The position numbers and the translations under genes were made by a program. This document shows positions 1-6,336 of a DNA stretch of 12,402 bases, piece after piece. The notes beneath the pieces were generated by a model. That model had not been told where the DNA came from. It worked only from the letters and a program-made list of their open reading frames with translations, and did no database searches. Location of the stretch: the NCBI GenBank assembly GCA_016200675.1, contig JACQEH010000227.1, positions 1 to 12,402 on the forward strand, given 5' to 3'. Numbering within the stretch: the stretch's first letter is position 1; every line of letters starts with the position of its first letter. The stretch comes from Chloroflexota bacterium (GTDB lineage: Bacteria; Chloroflexota; Limnocylindria; Limnocylindrales; CSP1-4).

Positions 1-254
1 GACATCCACGGGAACGCCGCCGAGTAGTCGAAGTCGGCGACGGCGATGTCGGTGTTGCCCTGGACGATGATCGCGCCCTCGGCCTCGAACTCGCGGAGGG
101 CGGCGACCGTCCCGGCCGGATCGTGGCCGTTGAGTACGAGGTCCCCGGCCACGAGGACCGCGTCCGGCTTCTCCCGCTTGATCGCCTTCCGCACCGCCTC
201 GAGGGCGATGACGTTGCCGTGGATGTCCGAGAGCACCGCAACACGCGTGCTCAT
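1..254 (-). CDS. Calcineurin-like metallophosphatase, N-terminal part (runs off window)
   Basis: This is the first 84 codons of a gene that continues beyond position 1. The translation begins MSTRVAVLSDIHGN and contains the three metal-binding blocks of calcineurin-like phosphoesterases: D-I-H-G-N near residues 10-14, G-D-L-V-x-N-G near residues 37-43, and G-N-T-D near residues 66-69. The family hydrolyses phosphomono- or phosphodiesters using two metal ions. The arrangement resembles the small cytoplasmic YfcE-like group, but the substrate cannot be told. The ATG at 254-252 overlaps the fabZ stop as ATGA, so it is probably translationally coupled as the last visible gene of the acc-fabZ cluster. 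A role in lipid synthesis is not implied by the sequence. The family call is firm; the function is unknown. Confidence 0.88.
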   Translation of the reverse strand, partial: MSTRVAVLSDIHGNVIALEAVRKAIKREKPDAVLVAGDLVLNGHDPAGTVAALREFEAEGAIIVQGNTDIAVADFDYSAAFPWM

Positions 255-706
255 CGCAGGACGCCTTCGTCCGGGATGATGAACGACAGGGTTGCTTCGC
301 AGGCCGTTTCGCCGTCGACGCTCGCGACCGCCTTGCCCCGCCCGAAGCGCCGACCCAGCTTCTCCATGGTGACCTCGAGGCGGAGCGTGTCGCCTGGGAC
401 CACGATCCGCTTGAAGCGGCAGTCGTCGATGCCGGCGAAGAGCCCGATCCGGTCGCCGAACCCGGGCTGCCTGGCCACGTAGACGGCCATCGTCTGGGCG
501 AGGGCCTCCACCTGGAGCACGCCGGGGAGCACCGGCAGGCCCGGGAAGTGGCCCTGGGCCCACCACTCCGTCGCGGTGATGCCCTTGATCCCGACGATCC
601 GCTTCGCCTCGGGGTCGTACTCGATGATCCGGTCGACCATGAGGATCGGCCAGCGATGGGGAATGAGCGCCTCGATCTCGCGGGTCGTGTGGATCGTCTC
701 GGTCAC
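251..706 (-). CDS. fabZ: 3-hydroxyacyl-[acyl carrier protein] dehydratase FabZ
   Basis: This 151-residue protein has the single hot-dog fold length usual for FabZ. FabZ removes water from (3R)-hydroxyacyl-ACP in the elongation cycle of type II fatty acid synthesis in the cytoplasm. The family start L-I-P-H-R-W-P-I-L-M-V-D-R is at residues 14-26. The catalytic pair is visible as His53 in G-H-F-P-G and Glu67 in V-E-A-L-A-Q, separated by the usual 14 residues. The stretch before the histidine, normally N-E-P-F-F, reads T-E-W-W-A here, so the entrance to the active site may differ. The start is GTG at 706-704, preceded by GAGG seven bases upstream. It lies 30 bp after accC, which fits an acc-fab operon that makes malonyl-CoA and uses it in chain elongation. 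FabA is unlikely from the sequence and length. Confidence 0.93.
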   Translation of the reverse strand: MTETIHTTREIEALIPHRWPILMVDRIIEYDPEAKRIVGIKGITATEWWAQGHFPGLPVLPGVLQVEALAQTMAVYVARQPGFGDRIGLFAGIDDCRFKRIVVPGDTLRLEVTMEKLGRRFGRGKAVASVDGETACEATLSFIIPDEGVLR

Positions 707-736
707 GGGCAGGCCTCGGGTGGTTGGGGGGGCGGG

Positions 737-2107
737 TCAGGCGCGGGCCGCGGCCGCGAGGAACGCGGCGCTGCCGACCCGGTCGAGGAGGTTGGTCGTC
801 ATCCGGCCCTCGAGGAACGTGTCGTTGGCGAGAAGGGCCTTGTGGATCTCGACGTTGGTGGTGAGGCCGTCGACGAGCAGCTCGTCGAGGGCGGCCCGGC
901 CCCGCTCGATCGCGGTCGGCCGGTCCGGACCCCAGGCGATGAGCTTGCCGAGCAGGGAGTCGTAGTAGGGCGGGACCTCATAGCCCGGGTAGAGGTGCGA
1001 GTCCATCCGGATCCCGGGGCCGCCCGGCGCGTGGTACCGCTCCACGATGCCGGCGCCGGGCCGGAACTCGTGGGCCGGATCCTCGGCGTTGATCCGGAAC
1101 TCGATGGCGTGTCCGCGTGTCACGATGTCTGACTGCTTGAAGCCGAGGGGCTCTCCGGCCGCGATCCGGATCTGCATCGCCACCATGTCGATCCCGGTCA
1201 GCATCTCCGTCACGGGGTGCTCCACCTGGATCCGGCAGTTGATCTCGATGAACCACGCGTCGCCATTGCCGTCGACCAGGAACTCGAGGGTCCCGACGTT
1301 CTCGTAGCCGGCGGCCACGACGGCGTGGATGGCCCGCTCGCAGAGCTCGGCGCGGGCGGCCGGGCTGAGGGCCGGGGTCGGGCCCTCCTCGAGGATCTTC
1401 TGGTGGCGCCGCTGGACAGAGCAGTCGCGCTCGCCCATGTGGACGCCGTGGCCGTAGCGATCCACGGCCACCTGGACCTCGACGTGGCGGTTGTCCTCCA
1501 GCCACTTCTCGAGGTAGAGGGAGTCGTCCCCGAAGGCCGATTTCGCCTCGGAGCGGCAGACCTTGATCGCCGACTCGAGCTCGCGCGGCGTCCGGACCAT
1601 GCGCATGCCCTTGCCGCCGCCACCGGCCGAGGGCTTGATCAGGACCGGGTAGCCGATCCGCTCGGCCTCCTCGAGGGCGTGTTCGTCGTCGCGGAGCATG
1701 CCCACCGAGCCGGGGATCGTCGGCAGGCCGTAGCTGCCGAGCAGGCGCCGCGTCCCTTCCTTCGAGGCGAAGCGGTCGAGGACCTCGGGCGGCGGCCCGA
1801 TGAACGTCAGGTCGTGGGCCCGCACCACCTCGGCGAACGTCTCGTCCTCGGACAGGAAGCCGTAGCCGGGATGGACCGCGTCGCATCCGGTCACGACGGC
1901 CGCGGAGATGACCGCGGGAGCCGAGAGGTACGAGCGCCGCGCGTCGGCCGGGCCGATGCAGATGGCCTCGTCGGCGAGGAGGACGGCCAGGCTTTCGCGG
2001 TCCGCCTCGCTGTAAGCGACGACGGCCTCGATGCCCATGGTCCGGCAGGCCCGCAGGATCCGGAGGGCGATCTCGCCCCGATTGGCGATCAGGATCTTGC
2101 GGAACAT
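737..2107 (-). CDS. accC: Acetyl-CoA carboxylase, biotin carboxylase subunit AccC
   Basis: AccC carboxylates the biotin on BCCP using ATP and bicarbonate, the first half-reaction of acetyl-CoA carboxylase. The 456-residue protein starts M-F-R-K-I-L-I-A-N-R-G-E-I-A and aligns almost number-for-number with E. coli AccC: Lys116, Lys158, the ATP-grasp glycine loop G-G-G-G-K-G-M-R at 162-169, His208, Lys237, Glu275, Glu288, Asn290, Arg292, Glu296 and Arg338 can all be placed. The active-site strand reads E-I-N-C-R-I-Q-V-E-H-P, with Cys where many AccC have Thr. The frame stays open 24 codons upstream, but ATG at 2107 is chosen because of the family N-terminus and a GAGG eight bases upstream. The gene follows accB by 19 bp. 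All catalytic residues are present, so this subunit should be active. Acyl-CoA carboxylase alpha subunits are longer and carry a BCCP domain, which is absent here. Confidence 0.95.
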   Translation of the reverse strand: MFRKILIANRGEIALRILRACRTMGIEAVVAYSEADRESLAVLLADEAICIGPADARRSYLSAPAVISAAVVTGCDAVHPGYGFLSEDETFAEVVRAHDLTFIGPPPEVLDRFASKEGTRRLLGSYGLPTIPGSVGMLRDDEHALEEAERIGYPVLIKPSAGGGGKGMRMVRTPRELESAIKVCRSEAKSAFGDDSLYLEKWLEDNRHVEVQVAVDRYGHGVHMGERDCSVQRRHQKILEEGPTPALSPAARAELCERAIHAVVAAGYENVGTLEFLVDGNGDAWFIEINCRIQVEHPVTEMLTGIDMVAMQIRIAAGEPLGFKQSDIVTRGHAIEFRINAEDPAHEFRPGAGIVERYHAPGGPGIRMDSHLYPGYEVPPYYDSLLGKLIAWGPDRPTAIERGRAALDELLVDGLTTNVEIHKALLANDTFLEGRMTTNLLDRVGSAAFLAAAARA

Positions 2108-2126
2108 CAGCGAACCCTCGGCGCCA

Positions 2127-2852
2127 TCAGTGGGCCTCGACCGCGCCGGCGGCCTCGATGTGGACGAGCTCCTGGCCATACTCGACCGCCGTCCCGGCCT
2201 CGACGATGACGCCGATCACGATCCCGTCCGCCGGGGCGAGGACGTCCTGGGGAATGCCCAGCATGTCCACGACGCCGAGCCGGTCCCCGGCCCGGACGCG
2301 GGTCCCGCCGACGGCCTTCGAACCGGGCTGGAAGACGCCGACCGCCGGCGACGTGGCGATGGGTCCGTGCGGCCTGGGCTGGGCCTCCGCGACCTCGCGA
2401 TCGCCGACCTCGGTCCGCTCGCCGTAATCGGTCGCGCGCCCCGGTCCCACGGCCGCGAGGAGGGATCCGGCAGTCCCGTTGGAGCCTCCCGCGTGGGCCG
2501 CGGCGCCGACCGTGGTGCCGGGGGCGGCCTTCGGCGGGGCGGGTGCTCCGAGGGTCTCGTGGCCCGGGTGGACGCGCTGGCCCGCCCGGTCCGTCACGCG
2601 CCGACCATAGGCCGGCCCGGCGCCAGCCGGCCGCTGGAGGCGGACGCGCCAGCCATCCTGGCGAACCTCGAGCTCGCCGACGTTGAGCGTTCCGAGCTTG
2701 GCCACGAGGGCCGGCAGGAGCCCGTCGATGAGGCGCTCGATACCGGCATGGTCAGCGGCGTGGCCGGCGGCGTGGTCGGCGGCGTGGTCCGCGGTCACCT
2801 CGACGGTCGGACCGGCATGGCGGGCGGGCGCGTCGCTGCGATCCTCGGGCAC
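2127..2852 (-). CDS. accB: AccB/BCCP-like protein lacking the biotinyl-lysine motif
   Basis: The position between accA and accC and the domain order indicate the biotin carboxyl carrier protein of acetyl-CoA carboxylase. With the GTG start at 2852 it has 241 residues: an alanine/histidine repeat (21-36), an AccB-type N-terminal segment (about 38-74, including G-E-L-E-V-R and W-R-V-R-L-Q-R), a long Gly/Ala/Pro linker (about 75-163) and a C-terminal biotinyl/lipoyl-like domain (about 164-234, S-P-A-V-G-V-F through V-E-Y-G-Q-E-L). The hairpin that should carry biotin, normally E-A-M-K-M, reads D-M-L-G-I at 196-200, with Gly199 in place of lysine and no lysine nearby. The frame is continuous and neither neighbouring frame restores the motif. 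GTG 2852 is preferred because AGGAGG lies seven bases upstream; GTG 2858 overlaps the accA stop as GTGA but leaves the ribosome-binding site too close. E. coli AccB is about 156 residues. Whether it can act as a carrier is doubtful. Confidence 0.8.
   Translation of the reverse strand: MPEDRSDAPARHAGPTVEVTADHAADHAAGHAADHAGIERLIDGLLPALVAKLGTLNVGELEVRQDGWRVRLQRPAGAGPAYGRRVTDRAGQRVHPGHETLGAPAPPKAAPGTTVGAAAHAGGSNGTAGSLLAAVGPGRATDYGERTEVGDREVAEAQPRPHGPIATSPAVGVFQPGSKAVGGTRVRAGDRLGVVDMLGIPQDVLAPADGIVIGVIVEAGTAVEYGQELVHIEAAGAVEAH
2747..2794 (-). repeat. 12-bp tandem repeat inside the accB-like gene
   Basis: Four adjacent 12-base units (plus-strand consensus cgtggtcggcgg, with one or two mismatches per copy) encode a repeated Ala-Ala-Asp-His / Ala-Ala-Gly-His tetrapeptide near the N-terminus of the BCCP-like protein. 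The unit length is a multiple of three, so copy-number change keeps the frame. The evenly spaced histidines could bind metal or form a polar helix, but that is speculation. Confidence 0.85.
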
Positions 2853-2854
2853 GC

Positions 2855-3848
2855 TCACTCCTCCTCGCGGGCGGCCGGCTCGTCGCGCCGCGACGGGCCG
2901 GAGCCGGTTTTGCCGGTCAGCCACCGGGCCGGATCCAGCAGGTCGCGCAGCCGGTCACCGAGCCCCCGACTGCTCGGCGGCGGAACCGGCGGCGTTGCGG
3001 TCTCAGTGTAGGCGCCGAGCGTCCGATAGCGCCGGTATCGGGCATCGAGGAGCTCGGGCAGCGGGATCCGGCCGAGCCGGTCCAGCTCCCCGACGATGAC
3101 GGCGCGCAGCCGGCGGGCCGTCTCGGCGTGGTCGGCGTGGGCACCCTCGCCGGGCTCGGGCACGACCCGGTCGATGACGCCGAGGGCCAGCTGGTCATCC
3201 GCCGACATGCGCATCGCGAGGGCGGCCGTGGCCGCCTCGTCGGCCGACCGCCACAGGATCGCGGCGCAGCCTTCCGGGCTGATGACGGAGTAGACGGCGT
3301 TCTCGAGGGCGATCACCACGTCGCCGACGGCGACGGCGAGCGCCCCGCCGGAGCCGCCCTCGCCGGTGATGACGGCGATGATCGGGGTTCGGAGGCGGCT
3401 CATCAGCCCGATGGAGCGGGCGATGGCCTCGGCGATCCCGCGCTCCTCCGATTCGGGACCGGGGTGGGCGCCGGGCACGTCCACGAAGGTCACGATGGGG
3501 AGCCCGAAGCGCTCGGCCAGCTCCATGACCCGCATCGCCTTGCGATAGCCCTCCGGGTGCGGCATCCCGAAGTTGCGCCGGATGTTCTCCTCGGTGTCGG
3601 CGCCCTTCTGCTGGCCGATGAAGGCGACCCGGTGGCCGTCGATCCGGGCGAAGCCACAGGCCATCGCCGCGTCGTCGCCGAAGGCCCGGTCGCCGTGGAG
3701 CTCGACCACGTCGTCGGCCATGAGGGCGAGGAGATCGAGCGTCCGCGGCCGGCGGATGTTGCGGGCCAGCTGGACGCGGTTCCACATCGCGCTCTTCGCG
3801 TCGTGGGTCGCGTCGTCGGTCGAGCCTGGACGGCGTCCGAGGAGGCGG

Positions 3849-3856
<8 letters not shown>
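2855..3856 (-). CDS. accA: Acetyl-CoA carboxylase carboxyltransferase subunit alpha AccA
   Basis: AccA pairs with AccD to transfer the carboxyl group from carboxybiotin to acetyl-CoA, giving malonyl-CoA. The 333-residue protein contains the crotonase-fold core with the family blocks R-P-R-T-L-D (about 37-42), L-H-G-D-R-A-F-G-D-D, F-V-D-V-P-G-A-H-P-G followed by E-E-R-G-I-A-E-A-I-A-R, the oxyanion-hole region G-E-G-G-S-G-G-A-L-A, and V-I-S-P-E-G-C-A-A-I-L-W. Relative to E. coli AccA (319 residues) the N-terminal helix region is shorter, and there is a charged, proline-rich C-terminal tail of roughly 60 residues. ATG at 3856 is chosen because GAGG lies six bases before it. It overlaps the end of accD by 8 bp, which suggests coupled synthesis of the two partner subunits in equal amounts. 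The frame stays open ten codons upstream without a better start. Confidence 0.93.
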
Positions 3857-4946
<1,090 letters not shown>

Positions 4947-4956
4947 CGGCTAGCCG
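4947..4956. promoter_or_regulatory. 10-bp palindrome at the accD start
   Basis: cggctagccg is a perfect palindrome. It directly abuts the accD ATG and contains the stop codon of the upstream 40-codon ORF. It could be an operator half, a small hairpin affecting accD initiation, or chance in GC-rich DNA. No function can be assigned. Confidence 0.3.
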
Positions 4957-5072
4957 GCAGTCCGAGGCGCGTCGTCGGCACCACGCCACGAAGACGGCCG
5001 GCCGCCGATATGCCGCACCCATCGGCCGCCGATATGCCGCACCCATCGGCCCCCGATATGCCGCTGGGTCAT
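4950..5072 (-). CDS. Possible 40-residue leader peptide upstream of accD
   Basis: A small ORF from ATG at 5072 to TAG at 4952-4950 encodes 40 residues. It begins M-T-Q-R-H-I-G-G-R-W-V-R; the octapeptide R-H-I-G-G-R-W-V occurs twice and is followed by a partial third copy, because the DNA repeat unit is exactly eight codons. It ends three bases before accD, which lacks a clear ribosome-binding site, so reinitiation or coupling is plausible. Against a real gene, its own ribosome-binding site is weak and the composition (Arg, Gly, Trp) resembles translated repeat DNA. It is not recognised as any known leader peptide. The same frame is open upstream through the sigma factor frame, so the ATG is not forced by a nearby stop. 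Confidence 0.3.
   Translation of the reverse strand: MTQRHIGGRWVRHIGGRWVRHIGGRPSSWRGADDAPRTAG
4999..5069. repeat. 24-bp tandem repeat with embedded palindromes, upstream of accD
   Basis: The plus-strand unit cggccgccgatatgccgcacccat occupies 4999-5022 and 5023-5046 without a mismatch. A diverged third copy, starting cggcccccgatatgccgc, runs to about 5069. The junctions create dyads: atcggc-c-gccgat at 5021-5033 is a perfect 6-1-6 inverted repeat, and 5045-5057 is the same with one arm mismatch. The two centres lie 24 bp apart. The position, 50-125 bp upstream of accD, is where operators or leader structures would lie. The repeat could bind a regulator of the acc cluster, or be a neutral slippage product. 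Confidence 0.8.
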
Positions 5073-5233
5073 GGATTCACTTCGCTGCGAGCTTGACCCT
5101 GTCCCGGAACGGTCGAATTGGCCTGGGCGTCGTGCGTGGTCGAGTCCGGTTCCATGACTGAGCGGCATCGGGGACGGCAAGCCGAGGACCGAGACGGGGC
5201 GGGGCATCGCGGCTGAGTCACGGGATCTCATGG
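5073..5233 (-). other. Noncoding gap between membrane-protein gene and accD leader
   Basis: No gene with protein-like sequence is seen here. It would hold an accD-operon promoter if there is one, but no convincing minus-strand -35/-10 pair is visible. It contains the inverted GGAAC/gttcc motifs described separately. No run of T residues marks a terminator for the genes upstream, so read-through from lysC-birA into accD is possible. Confidence 0.5.
5106..5132 (+). promoter_or_regulatory. ECF-sigma-type promoter-like sequence (antisense to the upstream genes)
   Basis: GGAAC at 5106-5110 and CGTCG at 5128-5132 are separated by 17 bases, a good match to the -35/-10 pattern recognised by many ECF sigma factors. 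It points rightwards, into the 3' end of the membrane-protein and sigma-factor genes, and no plus-strand gene follows. An inverted GGAAC (gttcc at 5149-5153) lies on the other strand without a matching -10. This may be an antisense promoter or a chance match. Confidence 0.25.
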
Positions 5234-5893
5234 CTAACCCCCGACCGGCCGGCTGCGCATGGCGTGGGCGGCCCGCGCGGCGCGGGCCATCGCCGAGCCG
5301 CTCGGGCGCGATCGACGCCAGGCCATCCAGGCGGCGCCGGCGAGGCTGATCGCCGAGGCCGTGATCGCCCCGCCGATGAGGAGCGGCCGCGGGAAGGCCG
5401 ATGGATCGAGGGCGTCGTCGTCGTCCTCGGCGCTGGCCAGCGGGTCGAAGCCCGGCGGCAGCTCCGGCGCCGGGAAGGGCACGACCCGGACCGAGCCCTC
5501 GGCCCCAGCGGCCGCGGGCAGGCGCATCGCCGCGGCGGCTTCGGCGAGGCGGACCGCGAGGCGCTCCTCGAAACGGAACGAGGGATGGAAGCGGGGCAGG
5601 TCCCGCGTGAGCCGCTCGGACGCGAGGCGGACGCCTCGATCGAGGCGCGTCCCGGCGCCGGCCGCGGCCACGAACGCGTCGCGCATGGCGGTCGCGGACG
5701 TGCGCCGGGCCGAGGTCCCGGCCGCATGGCCGGCCCGGGCGGCGCCGCCCAGCGAGAACGAGGCCAGGTCGGGCGCCGCGAGCAGCGAGTCGAGATAGCG
5801 GTCGGTGACGAGGGCGTCGACCTCGACGACATCCCAGCGCCCGACGCCGGTCCCCCGGCAGGCGTCCCACCGCACGCCAGGCGGCGGATGCAT
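5234..5893 (-). CDS. Single-pass membrane protein of unknown function, linked to the ECF sigma frame
   Basis: The frame ending at TAG 5236-5234 gives a convincing protein from about position 5821 onward, beginning V-D-A-L-V-T-D-R-Y-L-D. It has a soluble segment of roughly 145 residues with R-F-H-P-S-F-R-F-E-E-R-L, a Pro-rich and then Asp-rich stretch (S-A-E-D-D-D-D-A-L-D), one hydrophobic span (L-L-I-G-G-A-I-T-A-S-A-I-S-L-A-G-A-A-W-M) and a short basic C-terminus. This topology and its place after a sigma factor resemble a membrane-bound partner or anti-sigma protein, but no zinc-binding anti-sigma motif is seen and the family is not recognised. The start is uncertain. ATG 5893 and GTG 5875 are in frame but overlap the sigma frame. 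A better-looking ATG at 5832 would be in frame only if one base were missing just after it. The family-like part is real; the N-terminus and integrity are doubtful. Confidence 0.6.
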   Translation of the reverse strand: MHPPPGVRWDACRGTGVGRWDVVEVDALVTDRYLDSLLAAPDLASFSLGGAARAGHAAGTSARRTSATAMRDAFVAAAGAGTRLDRGVRLASERLTRDLPRFHPSFRFEERLAVRLAEAAAAMRLPAAAGAEGSVRVVPFPAPELPPGFDPLASAEDDDDALDPSAFPRPLLIGGAITASAISLAGAAWMAWRRSRPSGSAMARAARAAHAMRSRPVGG

Positions 5894-6332
5894 CGTCGCG
5901 ACGGACCGCGTCCGCCTCCACGTCGAGGGGATCGGCGACGATCGCGGCGGTTGCCTCGTCCAGCTCGAGGGCCGGGTGGCGGCGGGTCGTCCGGCGCTCG
6001 TTGGCGATCGCGTTGCGGGCGATCTGGAAGAGCCAGACCTTGAACGTCGACGCACCCTCGCCGTCGGCGGGCCGGGCCCGCTCCTCGAACTTCTCGAGGT
6101 TCGCGAGCGCGGACAGGAACGTCCGGGCGGTCGCGTCCTCCGCCGCGTGGTGGTTGCCGAGCTCGTAGTAGGCGAAGCTGTACACGGGTGCCACGTACCG
6201 CCGATAGAGGTCTTCGAATCGCGCCGGGTCGCGACGGGCCGCATCAACGAGCGGCCGGTCCTGGTCCAGGTGGACGATCCGGGGCGCGGCCGCACTCGCC
6301 GCTCCCGACTTCCTGAACACCGGCCGGGCCAT
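5821..6332 (-). pseudogene. ECF-type RNA polymerase sigma factor, truncated (sigma-2 present, sigma-4 missing)
   Basis: The first ~166 residues read as an ECF sigma-70 family factor: L-Y-R-R-Y-V-A-P-V-Y-S-F-A-Y-Y-E-L-G at 42-59, the A-E-D-A-T-A-R-T-F-L helix at 64-73, and W-L-F-Q-I-A-R-N-A-I-A-N-E-R-R at 100-114, which form region 2 (core binding and -10 recognition). The linker D-P-L-D-V-E-A-D and the start of region 4 (A-W-R-A-V-G-R-L-P-G-D-R-R-R-A-L) follow. At about 5835 the family sequence stops: the helix-turn-helix that reads the -35 element is absent, and protein-like sequence resumes in another frame as the membrane protein. The same frame stays open to 4950 but reads as arginine-rich shadow. 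Either a deletion removed some 40-50 codons plus the next gene's start, or the assembly is collapsed here. ATG 6332 begins 4 bp after birA. It is unlikely to be a working sigma factor as written. Confidence 0.65.
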
Positions 6333-6336
6333 CCCG

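Noticed and set aside
1217..2209. Long plus-strand open frame opposite accC (330 codons)
   Set aside because: It is antisense to a complete, motif-rich accC and reads as arginine/valine/aspartate-rich shadow typical of GC-rich DNA. Similar antisense frames opposite accA, accD, birA and lysC were rejected for the same reason.
2127..2924. Frameshift hiding an E-A-M-K-M biotin motif in the accB-like gene
   Set aside because: All three minus-strand frames around 2220-2300 were read; none encodes the motif, and the domain is continuous in one frame on both sides of the hairpin.
4999..5069. Short direct repeats that might be a CRISPR array
   Set aside because: Copies are directly adjacent with no spacers and there are no cas genes; it is a simple tandem repeat.
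4950..6332. A single 460-codon sigma-factor protein
   Set aside because: After about residue 166 this frame is low-complexity Arg/Gly/Pro shadow, while another frame gives a plausible membrane protein, so the long product was not accepted.
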